A stretch of 64,000 nucleotides of DNA from Treponema sp. (GCA_017934745.1 JAGBIY010000003.1:1-64000), one strand, 5' to 3'. Numbered from the stretch's first letter, positions 32,407-41,320 are shown. Numbers and translations: made by a program. Notes: generated by a model from the letters alone, not told the origin.

Positions 32407-34214
32407 TATCTTTCCTCCCCTTTTGAAATCTTCCATTCAGCGGCCTTGTTGTAGTCGGCCCACATTTTCGCGTAGAGTCCGCCCGCCTTTTTAAGCTCTT
32501 CATGAGTTCCGCTTTCCGCAATCCGCCCGCCAGAGAGCACTATGATTTTGTCCGCGCCAGTGACAGTGGAAAGCCGGTGGGCAATCATAATCACGGTTTT
32601 TCCCTTGCAAAGGCGGTGAAGGGCCGCGTGTATCAGGGATTCGTTTTCCGGGTCGGCGAATGCGGTGGCCTCGTCAAGAAGGACGATGGGCGCGTCTTTG
32701 AGGATTGAGCGGGCAAGGGCGATTCTCTGCTGTTCTCCGCCAGAAAGATAAGTGCCTTTGCTTCCAATCTGAGTGTCGATTCCGTCGGGAAGCTTTTCGA
32801 TGATGTCGTCACACTGGGCTTCGTGGAGAGCCGAGAGGACTTCTTCCCGGCTTGCGCTTGGGCGGGCTGCGCGGACATTTTCCAAAATTGATGTCTTAAA
32901 AAGCCTCGTGTTCTGGAAGACGAATGCGATTTTTTCCATCAAAACTTTTTGCGGAATGTCCTTCACATTCACGCCGCCGATTTTCACTTCTCCCTCGTCC
33001 ACATCCCAAAAGCGGGGAATCAAACTTGCCGCCGTAGTCTTTCCGCCGCCGCTTGGTCCCACAAGAGCCAGAGTCTCTCCGCTTTCCGCCGTGAATGAGA
33101 CGCCACTTAAAGCAGGGATTTTCGCTCCGTCGTAGGTGAAAGTGACAGAATTGAATTCAACCTTGTTTCCGTCGGGGATTTTCGGGTTTTCGCTCTGACT
33201 GAGAACAGGAGCCGTCATCACCGTGTCGATTCTCTTTATGGCTGTCTTGGCAAGGAGAGTTCCGCTTGAAGCGAACATGATTTTTGCAAGGGCTGTAGAA
33301 ATGATTGCGCTGAAAACGGCATAAAAAGCAAAATCCGTCACGAACAAGGCGATGTTTCCATCAGAAAAAGCGCGGGGAGCGAGCAGCAAAGCCACCGGCA
33401 CGAGGAAGATGAAGGCTCCCTCTGTCACGGTAAGATTGACCGACTGGGGAAGGCGGCAAACGCCGTCAGTATATTCTTCCGCCCGCCTGCTGTAGTTTTC
33501 GATTGCGTCTTTGAAAGCCTTGAATGAATAGACAGTCTGCTGGAAAACCTTGACCACTGGAATCAGGCGCACATATTCAGTTCCGGCCTTTGCCATTTCG
33601 TCCTGCGCTCCCTGGTAAATCGTCATGAGTTTCGCGTTTTTTCCGCCCATCATCGTGCAGAGCATGGCGATGGAGATGACCACCGCAAAGAGGCAGGCGC
33701 TTCCCATCCGCCAGTCGAAAAGGAACATGAGAATGAGCATGGCGATGAACATGGCGGCCGTCCCCACGATGTCGGCCAGATTGTGGGCAAGAAGGGTTTC
33801 CGTTTCCGAGGCGGCATTGTCCAGCCTGTTCCGCAAAAGTCCTGAGCCGTTGGAGTCGAAAAAGCCCAGGGAAGTTTTCATCAGATGTGCCATGCCCCGC
33901 TTTCTGATGTTGGATGCCGTCTTGAAGGCCGCAAGATGAGTGCACATGAGAGCCCCAAAGTAAATAAGGATTCCGCCAGTGGCAAAAGCAAAGGCAATCC
34001 AGCCGTAGCGCGCGATATTTGCGGCATCGGAAAAACGGGGAGCGGCAAAAATCAAATCTTTCAGCACAAGATAAACGCACAGATATGGAACCATGCCGCA
34101 GATTTGCGCCACCGCCGAGAGAAAAAGCCCAATGAATGTGAGCGACCGATAAGCCCCCGCAAAGTCCAAAAGACGACTAATGGGGGATTTTTGTTTTGGT
34201 GAACTATTTGTCAT
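32406..34214 (-). CDS. ABC exporter ATPase/permease, first subunit
   Basis: 602-residue fused ABC protein. N-terminal membrane domain about 20-310 (GLFLSAVAQICGMVPYLCVY, IRKRGMAHLMKTSLGFFDSN). ATPase with Walker A GPSGGGKTT, signature LSGGEQQRIALARSIL, Walker B IVLLDEATAFAD and H-loop IAHRLST. GGAGGAATAAAAA precedes the ATG. The stop shares TAATG with the start of the second subunit. It follows the methyltransferase gene by 21 bp. The close copy of its N-terminal half at 22590-23345 shows the pair was once duplicated. Confidence 0.89.
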   Translation of the reverse strand: MTNSSPKQKSPISRLLDFAGAYRSLTFIGLFLSAVAQICGMVPYLCVYLVLKDLIFAAPRFSDAANIARYGWIAFAFATGGILIYFGALMCTHLAAFKTASNIRKRGMAHLMKTSLGFFDSNGSGLLRNRLDNAASETETLLAHNLADIVGTAAMFIAMLILMFLFDWRMGSACLFAVVISIAMLCTMMGGKNAKLMTIYQGAQDEMAKAGTEYVRLIPVVKVFQQTVYSFKAFKDAIENYSRRAEEYTDGVCRLPQSVNLTVTEGAFIFLVPVALLLAPRAFSDGNIALFVTDFAFYAVFSAIISTALAKIMFASSGTLLAKTAIKRIDTVMTAPVLSQSENPKIPDGNKVEFNSVTFTYDGAKIPALSGVSFTAESGETLALVGPSGGGKTTAASLIPRFWDVDEGEVKIGGVNVKDIPQKVLMEKIAFVFQNTRLFKTSILENVRAARPSASREEVLSALHEAQCDDIIEKLPDGIDTQIGSKGTYLSGGEQQRIALARSILKDAPIVLLDEATAFADPENESLIHAALHRLCKGKTVIMIAHRLSTVTGADKIIVLSGGRIAESGTHEELKKAGGLYAKMWADYNKAAEWKISKGEER

Positions 34215-34235
34215 TTTTTATTCCTCCATTTCGCA

Positions 34236-35030
34236 CTACCAAGTAAACATCGCCCAGCGGTCGTTCATCTTTGGCAGGATTTTTGCGAAGAGCCAGCCTC
34301 GGATTGAGTGCTTTTTCATCTCTTCGTTGAAGCTGTGCTCTTCCACAAAGTTGATTCCGTCGCACAAGTCGGCGATTTCCTGACCACTCCAGGTGCCGCT
34401 TTTAAAGACGGCATTTGTGTTTTTTACCGTGTCGTGATATTTCTGATTCTTCACCATCATAGGATTGTTCTGCTCGGCAATAAGGGTTCCGTGGGAGAAA
34501 TTCGCTTTTAATATAGAAAGAAATGCGCGGATTTCTTCCATGGAAAAATACATGAAAAGCCCTTCGGCAAGGAAAAGGACGGGCGCGTTTTTCTTCTGGG
34601 CTTCCGCCTTGACGAGAGCGCACCACTCGTCTTCAAGCACGCTTCCCGCAATCATGGTCACCCGCTCCCGCTCATCAAAGACTTTCTTCCGGGCCGCAAT
34701 GGAATCGCTCAAGTCCACATCGAACCAGCTGATTCTGCCGTTGTCCACCCTGGCAAACCTGTTGTCGAAGCCCGCGCCCAGATTCGCTATGACAGCATCG
34801 GGATTTTTCGCCACAAAATCTTTTACCATGCGGTCGAGCATGACCGTACGCGCGACAACGCCCTCGTGGGAGAGGAATTTATCGAAAGGCTTTGTGTCCA
34901 TTTCAAGATGCCTGACAATCTCCACCGCCACATCGTCCTTAATCCGGGCATTTTTTCTGAGTGTTTCGCTCGCTTTTATCGCAACCGGAATAAGGGCTGT
35001 CGTCTGAACATCTCCAAGTTGTAAAGTCAT
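34236..35030 (-). CDS. LCM-type class I SAM-dependent methyltransferase
   Basis: 264-residue methyltransferase of the leucine-carboxyl-methyltransferase/TcmP group, which methylates carboxyl or hydroxyl groups of small molecules. Motif I is VIANLGAGFDNRFARV. The acidic residue binding the SAM ribose is in ISWFDVDLSDSI. VLFLAEGLFMYFSMEEIRAF is the family signature. GGAG precedes the ATG. It lies between the barrel protein and the ABC pair on the same strand, so it may modify the molecule that the operon moves. That link is inference from position. Confidence 0.87.
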   Translation of the reverse strand: MTLQLGDVQTTALIPVAIKASETLRKNARIKDDVAVEIVRHLEMDTKPFDKFLSHEGVVARTVMLDRMVKDFVAKNPDAVIANLGAGFDNRFARVDNGRISWFDVDLSDSIAARKKVFDERERVTMIAGSVLEDEWCALVKAEAQKKNAPVLFLAEGLFMYFSMEEIRAFLSILKANFSHGTLIAEQNNPMMVKNQKYHDTVKNTNAVFKSGTWSGQEIADLCDGINFVEEHSFNEEMKKHSIRGWLFAKILPKMNDRWAMFTW

Positions 35031-35049
35031 TTTTTATTTCTCCATTTTT

Positions 35050-36357
35050 CTAAAAAGTATATTTTCCACCGATAATAAGGCAGCTCAAATCCCTGAATTT
35101 TCCGTAACTGCCTGTCTTACCGTCTTTTCCCTTGTTGAAAAAATCCCCCTCGATGTTGAGCGTAATCTGGTCGCTCAACTTGTATTCGGCCTTTCCCTTG
35201 ATTACGCTGTCAAAATCGTTCAGAGACAAGATTCCGTTCAAAGAAAGCTCAAGACTCTCGTTGAACAGAGAGCGGGACAAGGAGAGCGTCGCGCAGTGCT
35301 CATAGCTCCGTCTCTCAATCTTTTCGATTTCGCCAAAAACCACATCCGCATAATACTGCGCTGTAATCGTCCACGAAGAAGGCATCCAGTCTATTCCAGC
35401 AAGGGCTTTGAGTTGATTGAGCCCTATCAGTTTTTCGCTGTCCATGCCTTGCGTTATCGCCTCGATTTGTTTTTCCGCGCTCACGGCGAATTTTCGCTCA
35501 GGGAAAAAAGCCGCTTCCATGCGAAGAACAGTTTCTCCGATGGGAATTGCCGTGTCCGTGCCGAACATGAGCATTTTTTCGTATTCACCAGACAGCTTCA
35601 GAGAATTGTCATCTGAAAGCGAATAAGAAACGAGCGGCTCGTCGTCAAAACCGTAGAAAGCGTAGAGCGACAAATCAAAAAGAGTCCAATAGGCACTGAT
35701 TTTTGCCCCATACTCGCAGTTTTTGACCGCAACTTCCGGGAGAATGATGTCATCTTTGCTGAACGCAGCGTCTCCAAAAATCACTTTTTTTAGGGGGCTT
35801 TCCTCGCTTAAAGGAAGGGCTGCCGGCGTGAAAAAAGGAATGCAATATGCGTCAAGGGCGTAGCTTCCACTTTTTAGCGAAAAACGCACGGCATTGATTC
35901 CCAGGCGGCTTTCTGCGTAGGTGCTTGCCGCAAACTGCGTTTCATTCTGAGGACAAAGCACATCAGTAACGGAAAGGCCATCGGCTTTTCCCCATGCGCT
36001 TATCTGCCTTCCAACTCTGACAGCCCAAAAATCCGCAGTATAGTCGAACCAGGCTTCTTTTAGCGAAACACCTGAATTTTCTCTTCCGCTGACAAAATCC
36101 AGAGCGTCTGCGTGGTTTCTTAGCGCATCATAAAGAAGGAAACCGCTCGCATACAGGGAACTTTCTTCTGTGTACACGGAAAGTTCCCCTTCAGCTTTTG
36201 CTTCGCCCAACACGAAATCCCCTGAATTTTCAGTATAGGGAAGAGCCGCCCCCGCAAGCGTTGAAAGACTGCCTGAGAAGTTCTTTTCCTGGGGAAAAAA
36301 GTGAAAAATGAGAAATGAAAACTGAAAAAGAAGCACAAGGCGAAAGCGACTCATCAA
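35050..36357 (-). CDS. Outer-membrane beta-barrel, DUF1302-like
   Basis: 435-residue protein with an N-terminal signal sequence (LVLLFQFSFLIFHFFPQ) and a series of amphipathic strands ending in a C-terminal aromatic strand (CLIIGGKYTF). WAVRVGRQISAWGKADGLSV followed by TDVLCPQNE matches the DUF1302 barrel group, which in many bacteria is encoded beside LolA-like/DUF1329 and MMPL proteins and thought to act in lipid or hydrophobic-compound transport. It overlaps the LolA-like gene by four bases. The barrel fold is well supported; the specific family less so. Confidence 0.75.
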   Translation of the reverse strand: MMSRFRLVLLFQFSFLIFHFFPQEKNFSGSLSTLAGAALPYTENSGDFVLGEAKAEGELSVYTEESSLYASGFLLYDALRNHADALDFVSGRENSGVSLKEAWFDYTADFWAVRVGRQISAWGKADGLSVTDVLCPQNETQFAASTYAESRLGINAVRFSLKSGSYALDAYCIPFFTPAALPLSEESPLKKVIFGDAAFSKDDIILPEVAVKNCEYGAKISAYWTLFDLSLYAFYGFDDEPLVSYSLSDDNSLKLSGEYEKMLMFGTDTAIPIGETVLRMEAAFFPERKFAVSAEKQIEAITQGMDSEKLIGLNQLKALAGIDWMPSSWTITAQYYADVVFGEIEKIERRSYEHCATLSLSRSLFNESLELSLNGILSLNDFDSVIKGKAEYKLSDQITLNIEGDFFNKGKDGKTGSYGKFRDLSCLIIGGKYTF

Positions 36358-37142
36358 CGGACATTCCCCCGCTCAATCGCACTCACTGTAAAGAGGCTGT
36401 CGCTCAACTCAATGTTGTATTTGACATCTTTTGTTTCCAGAAGGGTCGAGTGTCCGCTTTTTACATTTTTCATGAACATTTTGCCAGTCGTCCAGATTCC
36501 GTCTATCTGCTTGATGTCGAAACATGAGAGTTCCCTTTCGAGTTTATCCGTCCTGTCATAGAATTCGCCCTTCGCGAGAATGTAATTGTCCTTCCTGAAC
36601 CACAAAATCCGCCGCTGGGTCTTCTCGCTCTTGTCTTTCGCCTTCGCCTCGACTTTCCAGCAGTCCGCTCCGTCCACATTCTCGGATGCCAGCAAAGTGA
36701 AGGTGTCTTTGGAAAGACCGCGCTCCCCCATGTCAGCGTAAGTGAAATCCGAACCCATGAATTCATCGTCCTTTCCACTGCCTGAAATCCTGCGTACTTT
36801 TTTCATGGCGGGCATATAAAGCCAGCTGTCGCTCTCATCTTTTGAACCGTCAGCCTTGTCCGGGTAGTCAAACGAAAGATAGGCGACTCCTTTGACATCT
36901 TTAGGAACAGTGAAGACAATCACGGATTTTTCCACATCGCCGTAATCTTTTTTCCGCATGAAAATCTCCCTCGTCCGTTTCGCGCCTTTTTTGTTTGTAA
37001 GCGTCATCGTGGCCGTATAGGAAGAAGTTTTTCCGTCATCAACCTCATCCGCCCTCTTCGCAATTTCATATCCAGTCAATTCCTGGGCAAAAAGCGAGGA
37101 AGCAAAAATCATACCTGCAATCAAAAATAATCTTCTCTTCAT
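36354..37142 (-). CDS. LolA-like outer-membrane lipoprotein-sorting protein
   Basis: 262-residue periplasmic protein with signal peptide (MKRRLFLIAGMIFASSLFAQ). The mature domain has a LolA_like fold typical of proteins paired with MMPL/RND exporters: TATMTLTNKKGAKRTREIFM, VAYLSFDYPDKADG, WLYMPAMKKVRRISG and EFMGSDFTYADM. It probably shuttles a hydrophobic molecule between the MMPL pump and the barrel. It is separated from the MMPL gene by repeat copy C and overlaps the next gene by four bases. AGGAG (GGAGGATTTTAT) precedes the ATG. Confidence 0.88.
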   Translation of the reverse strand: MKRRLFLIAGMIFASSLFAQELTGYEIAKRADEVDDGKTSSYTATMTLTNKKGAKRTREIFMRKKDYGDVEKSVIVFTVPKDVKGVAYLSFDYPDKADGSKDESDSWLYMPAMKKVRRISGSGKDDEFMGSDFTYADMGERGLSKDTFTLLASENVDGADCWKVEAKAKDKSEKTQRRILWFRKDNYILAKGEFYDRTDKLERELSCFDIKQIDGIWTTGKMFMKNVKSGHSTLLETKDVKYNIELSDSLFTVSAIERGNVR

Positions 37143-37163
37143 ATAAAATCCTCCATTTTTTTA

Positions 37164-37334
37164 TTTGGGCGAATGTCGAGTTTTCACAGTGCAATGGCAG
37201 AAACAAGCGGAAGCGGGGTTCCGTCCATCAAAACACTCAGCCACCGCAAAGCGGTACTGCCGTTTTGATGGGCGGGTTCCCGCTGGGAGCTTGTTTCTGC
37301 AACTACAGTATGCATAAACTCGACATTCGACCTA
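37164..37334. repeat. Interspersed structured repeat, copy C (intact, 171 bp)
   Basis: Same length as copy B, same orientation as copy A. Arms CCGTCCATCAAAAC and GTTTTGATGGGCGG pair over 14 positions around the ACCGCAAAGCGGT cap. It ends in CTA, which is the stop codon of the MMPL gene, and so sits inside the operon between MMPL and the LolA-like gene. Confidence 0.9.
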
Positions 37335-39701
37335 TTTGATTTTCTTTCCAAATGGTTTAGTCAGCGCAATTAAGGCCGGGGTAAGGGTGTAGTCCGCCAG
37401 AAGCGCGCTTGCAAGTCCTATCATGGCCAGCATTCCGATTCTGAAAAGGCAGCCCATAGGACTGAATGTGTACATGAAGAACATGGCGCAGAGAATAAAG
37501 GTAGTCATGCCCATGGTTTTTCCGATTTCCCTGAACGAGACGACGACCGCTTCTTTGTAATCGCCGTTTTTTTCCAGCTGTAATTTTATGTGGTTTATCA
37601 GGTGAATCGTGTCGTCGACGGCGATTCCCAGAATCATCGGCATGATTGTCATGGTCAGCATGTCCAGAGAATAGCCCGCATAGCCCATAACGCCGCCCAC
37701 CACGATGACGGGAGCAAGGTTTGGAATCATACCGATAAGGCCGGTTCCTAAACTTGAGAAGGCGAGAATCAAAAGAATGGCGATAATCACAAAGGAAAGG
37801 CTGAAAGACTTCAATTCCGCCGAGACCAGCTTGTGGTTCATCTCCGCGTATTCCACAACTTCGCCCACGATGCTGATTTTCGCGTCGGGGAAAAGCTCTT
37901 TTGCCGAACTCTTTGCGCCTTCAATGTCGCTTACAATCACATTTGCATCGTAACCTGCCAGTTCCACATGAATGTGGGTTGTGCCGTAGTCGTCGCTTTC
38001 GGTGTCGAACCAGTCCTCAAAGCTGTCGCTGTAGAAAACAAGGTTTTGCGCCGTCACCGCGTCATCATCGCTCAGGGCGTAAAAAGCCAGGTCGTCGTCA
38101 TTGAACATGCGGTTTATTTCTTTGAGCATCTGGCAGGCCGAAGTGACCCTGGGTTTTCCGCCTGAAATCTTGGTCAGCTTGAGTTTTCCAAGCTTCTCTT
38201 CAAGAGCCTCAAGATTTTTCATTTTTTCCGCAGACTTAAAGGCATCGCTGTCGTCGTAGCTAATCATCACATCGTAGCTGTAAAGACTGCCAAGTTTTCC
38301 CGAAAGCACGGACAAAAGCCGCTCCACATAAGGCACTTTGTTTCCCATCATCTCCACATAGTCCATGTTCACGCTGATTTTGAAGATTCCCGGAACCATG
38401 GCAAGAATGATGAAAGCCGAAAGCAAAGCGACGATTTTTGAATGGCGGGTGACTTTTTCTCCAAAGCGGGCAAAAGCGTTATCGGCAGATGTTGCGCCAG
38501 TTCGAAGGGAGAACGGCTCAGGCACAGTCTTCGCAGAGACTCGCTCTAAATCTTTTCCAAAGCACATGAGAATAGGGATAAAGACTATGACATAAAGGTA
38601 GACCGAAAAGACGATGGACGCGGAAATGCCTCCCACCCAGCGGATTGGGCCGATGCCAGAAAACAAAAATGAAATCAAAGAGGCAATCGTCGTAATCACG
38701 GTAAAGAGAATTGGCCAGCCGGTTTCGCCCACAGCCTTGATGACTGAATCACGACGCAGACCCGTGCGCCTGAAATGCATACGGAAGGAATTGACGAAAT
38801 GCACCGAGTAGCCCACAGAAAGAGCCATGCCCAGCAGAATGGGCAGGGTAATCATGTTGGAGTCGGCCACGATGCCCAGATGCGCGCTCAAGCCAAGTAC
38901 GCTTCCAATGCCAGCCACCGTTGCCACCAATGGAACAATCACGCCGCGGAGGGAACGCACGAAAATCACGAGACAGAGCAGCATGACGAAAAATCCGCTC
39001 AAAACTCTGGTCTTGCACTCCTGGGCGACCACATCGTTTTCTTCCATTTCGCTGTAGGACATGCCTGTGGGCTTCAATGTGTAGGCTCCAGCGGCCTTTT
39101 CGTTTTCTTCAAGAATCACTTTCTGCGCCGGGCGGGCGATGTTCTCCGCCGCAAATTCCACGCCGCCGTCATAATTCTCCAGCGAGAGGATTACCCAGCT
39201 TTCCTTTGAGTCATCGCTTACAATGTTGTTCACAAGGGATTCCCGGCTCAGGATAAAGTCTTTTTTCGCCTTGAGTTCAGCCGGGTCGGAGGGGATTCCG
39301 TCCTCAAAGGGGCTTTTGATTTCGATGCTCTCTTCGCTTCCGATTGGAATTTCCACAGTCACAATGGAAGTTGCCTTGTCCGCATAGGGAACCTCTTCTT
39401 CAAGCCGCTGCCCCAGTCTCTCGATTCCGGCCAGCACTTCCGGCGCAAAGACATCATCCGCCTGCACCATGACCATGATGGCGTCGTCGCTTCCGAAAAT
39501 CTCCTTGAAGCGGTCGGAGTCGATTTTTACCTGCTCCCAGTCCTCGAACCACTCTTCCTCGTTGTTCGCCATTTTGAGTTTCGGAAGACCAGAAAAACAG
39601 AAAGCCGTGAAAAGAATTATCGCGCCGAGAATCAGCCACCGCCACCGAAGCTGAATCTCTCCGATTTTCAAAAAGATTTTGTTCACACTTGAAATATTCA
39701 T
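37332..39701 (-). CDS. MMPL/RND-family transporter
   Basis: 789-residue inner-membrane transporter, first gene of the operon. Two similar halves each have a first helix (WLILGAIILFTAFCFSG), a periplasmic domain and a block of helices (ITLPILLGMALSVGYSVHFV in the first half, MIPNLAPVIVVGGVMGYAGY and MPMILGIAVDDTIHLINHIK in the second). This is the RND superfamily (MMPL, HpnN-like branch) that exports lipids or other hydrophobic molecules. The ATG at 39701 follows GAGG by eight bases; the frame also opens further upstream but through the operator region. The TAG stop is supplied by the end of repeat copy C. Expression starts from a TetR-site promoter. Confidence 0.9.
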   Translation of the reverse strand: MNISSVNKIFLKIGEIQLRWRWLILGAIILFTAFCFSGLPKLKMANNEEEWFEDWEQVKIDSDRFKEIFGSDDAIMVMVQADDVFAPEVLAGIERLGQRLEEEVPYADKATSIVTVEIPIGSEESIEIKSPFEDGIPSDPAELKAKKDFILSRESLVNNIVSDDSKESWVILSLENYDGGVEFAAENIARPAQKVILEENEKAAGAYTLKPTGMSYSEMEENDVVAQECKTRVLSGFFVMLLCLVIFVRSLRGVIVPLVATVAGIGSVLGLSAHLGIVADSNMITLPILLGMALSVGYSVHFVNSFRMHFRRTGLRRDSVIKAVGETGWPILFTVITTIASLISFLFSGIGPIRWVGGISASIVFSVYLYVIVFIPILMCFGKDLERVSAKTVPEPFSLRTGATSADNAFARFGEKVTRHSKIVALLSAFIILAMVPGIFKISVNMDYVEMMGNKVPYVERLLSVLSGKLGSLYSYDVMISYDDSDAFKSAEKMKNLEALEEKLGKLKLTKISGGKPRVTSACQMLKEINRMFNDDDLAFYALSDDDAVTAQNLVFYSDSFEDWFDTESDDYGTTHIHVELAGYDANVIVSDIEGAKSSAKELFPDAKISIVGEVVEYAEMNHKLVSAELKSFSLSFVIIAILLILAFSSLGTGLIGMIPNLAPVIVVGGVMGYAGYSLDMLTMTIMPMILGIAVDDTIHLINHIKLQLEKNGDYKEAVVVSFREIGKTMGMTTFILCAMFFMYTFSPMGCLFRIGMLAMIGLASALLADYTLTPALIALTKPFGKKIK

Positions 39702-39735
39702 AAGCAAAGCCTCACATTCGTTACTTAACGCTAAC

Positions 39736-39764
39736 ATACTATGTAACAGTGTTATGATTGTCAA
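39736..39764 (-). promoter_or_regulatory. Promoter of the MMPL operon
   Basis: On the minus strand TTGACA (39759-39764), a 17-bp spacer and TAGTAT (39736-39741). The spacer is almost filled by the operator ATAACACTGTTACA. The -35 hexamer overlaps that of the divergent tetR promoter. Confidence 0.75.
39742..39756. promoter_or_regulatory. TetR operator, MMPL side
   Basis: TGTAACAGTGTTATG, core TAACAGTGTTA, lies in the spacer of the MMPL promoter. Confidence 0.72.
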
Positions 39765-39786
39765 GATAGCAGTGTTATATTATAAT
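39758..39786 (+). promoter_or_regulatory. tetR promoter
   Basis: TTGTCA (39758-39763), a 17-bp spacer and TATAAT (39781-39786). The -10 ends seven bases before the ATG at 39794, so the message would be leaderless or nearly so. Confidence 0.75.
39766..39779. promoter_or_regulatory. TetR operator, tetR side
   Basis: ATAGCAGTGTTATA differs by one base from the palindromic form ATAACAGTGTTATA and lies in the spacer of the tetR promoter, indicating autorepression. Confidence 0.7.
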
Positions 39787-39793
39787 CGCCCAC

Positions 39794-40411
39794 ATGGCAG
39801 AAAATTCCACTGTACAGAAAATCCAGCGAATCGCGGCAGACGAATTTCTGGAAAAAGGATTCCGGGGAGCGTCTCTCAGGGAAATCGTGAAAAAGGCGGG
39901 AGTGACGACGGGAGCCTTCTACGGATACTACAAGAGCAAGGAAGAGCTTTTCGACGCGCTAGTGTCCCAACACGGCGACCATGTTCTCGGCATATTCAAG
40001 GGCATGGTCTCCGAGTTCATGGAAATCCCCAAATCCCAATGGGCAGAGAACATGTTCGAATACTCCGACAGGGGAATGAGGGAAATTTACGAGTACGCGT
40101 ACGAGAACAAGGACGCATTCCGCCTGATTCTCTCCGCCTCGGAAGGCACAAAATGGGAGAATTTCATACACAAGATAGTTGAAGTGGAAGTCGAGATGAC
40201 CCACATCTTCTACAGGGAAATCGAAAAGGAAGAGTACAAGCCTTTCGCGTTCGACCCGACGCTCGAACACATGATAATAAGCGGGGAATTTTCGGCGTTC
40301 TTCGAGCTGATTATCCACGACGTTCCAAAGGAAGACGGCCTCCGCTGCGTGAAGGAGCTGCACGACTTCTACCAGGCGGCATGGGCGAGCGTCCTGAAGA
40401 TTGAAAAATAG
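39794..40411 (+). CDS. TetR/AcrR-family transcriptional regulator
   Basis: 205-residue regulator. The N-terminal helix-turn-helix (about residues 10-55) contains AADEFLEKGFRGASLREIVK and AGVTTGAFYGYYKSKEELFD, classic TetR. The C-terminal all-helical ligand domain is variable, as usual. It is divergent from the MMPL operon. Paired near-palindromic sites lie in both promoter spacers (39742-39756 and 39766-39779), so it probably represses both directions and is released by the molecule the exporters handle. A third matching site is at 22538-22552. No Shine-Dalgarno is present. Confidence 0.93.
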   Translation: MAENSTVQKIQRIAADEFLEKGFRGASLREIVKKAGVTTGAFYGYYKSKEELFDALVSQHGDHVLGIFKGMVSEFMEIPKSQWAENMFEYSDRGMREIYEYAYENKDAFRLILSASEGTKWENFIHKIVEVEVEMTHIFYREIEKEEYKPFAFDPTLEHMIISGEFSAFFELIIHDVPKEDGLRCVKELHDFYQAAWASVLKIEK

Positions 40412-40420
40412 AGTGCGTCA

Positions 40421-41161
40421 TCACTTTTCCGCGTAGCCGCCGGCGAACGTGATGACGCAGACGGAGCCGTAGGCCTTGTGCTTGTTCGCATAGCCGACAC
40501 CGGTCGAGGAAAAATCCTTGTTCAAGATGTTCTTCCTGTGTCCACGGTTCGAAACCCCATCGTCGACAAGAAGCTGCACCACGATTTCCCGCCCGGATTT
40601 CGAGCCGTACGAGATGTTTTCCCCGGCCGTCCTGTAGCTTCCGTACTTTTCGATTCTCGTGAAAGGAGTGCTTCCGTCGACTCCCGTGTGCCCTGTCTGT
40701 GCGGTCTCGCATTGCGTGCTCGAATGCTGCTGGGCCGCAAGCGAAAGCCCCTTCTCCGACGAGAGAACTGAAAGCGGCTGCAATTTTTTCATGTACGAGA
40801 CGCATTCGTTCACGACGGCGGCTCCCTCACTCGTCAAAAGCGAGCCGTTGTAGAGTTTTCCGTCGAATTTCTTCGCTCTCGGCGCGATATAGAGTTCTGC
40901 GTACAGCGAAGGATTTGACCTCGCCTTGTTCATCTCCAAAACCACGTCCTTTTCCACCGTGGAAAGATAATCGACATTACGCGCCGTATCGAGTTTCGCG
41001 ATGTCCCAGTTTTCCGCGTCCATGTTTTTCTTCGAAGCCGATTCCTCCGACTTCCTGTTCATGTTCGCGGAAAATTCATTGAGCTTGTCCACCGCCGCGC
41101 AACTGAAAAAAAGCGCGGAAGCGGCAAGGATTAAGAATGTAGGGAATAGGGATTTTTTCAT
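40421..41161 (-). CDS. CAP-domain (SCP/PR-1) lipoprotein
   Basis: 246-residue predicted lipoprotein: signal peptide ending ASALFFSC, a charged linker, and a CAP domain from about residue 65. Family motifs are EKDVVLEMNKARSNPSLYAE, GHTGVDGSTPFTRIEKYG, AGENISYG and GHRKNILNKDFSSTGVGY, which include the His/Glu cluster of the CAP cavity. Bacterial CAP proteins are usually surface proteins of unsettled activity. A paralogue with the same layout is at 46051-46740. Convergent with tetR, ten bases apart. Confidence 0.9.
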   Translation of the reverse strand: MKKSLFPTFLILAASALFFSCAAVDKLNEFSANMNRKSEESASKKNMDAENWDIAKLDTARNVDYLSTVEKDVVLEMNKARSNPSLYAELYIAPRAKKFDGKLYNGSLLTSEGAAVVNECVSYMKKLQPLSVLSSEKGLSLAAQQHSSTQCETAQTGHTGVDGSTPFTRIEKYGSYRTAGENISYGSKSGREIVVQLLVDDGVSNRGHRKNILNKDFSSTGVGYANKHKAYGSVCVITFAGGYAEK

Positions 41162-41213
41162 TTTTGGGTCTCCTTTTGTTTGATTTTAGGTAGTGTTACG
41201 AACGTTATGCTAA

Positions 41214-41320
41214 TAAGTTGACTGAGCGTAGTCGAAGTCAGCTCATTGTCATGCCGAACCAGTTTTGGCATCTCTTGTATTACAGATTCTGAAACAAGTT
41301 CAGAATGACAAATCAAGTTA
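41214..41320. repeat. Diverged interspersed repeat motifs
   Basis: It contains GACTGAGCGTAGTCGAAGTC, the same type as the start of the 20 kb array, and a second motif with CAGATTCTGAAACAAGTTC followed by AGAATGAC, which can fold back on itself. It marks the right edge of the AT-rich NYN island. Confidence 0.55.

Noticed and set aside
39702..39764. Longer MMPL start at 39764
   Set aside because: It would translate across the -10, operator and -35 region; the ATG at 39701 has a well-spaced GAGG.
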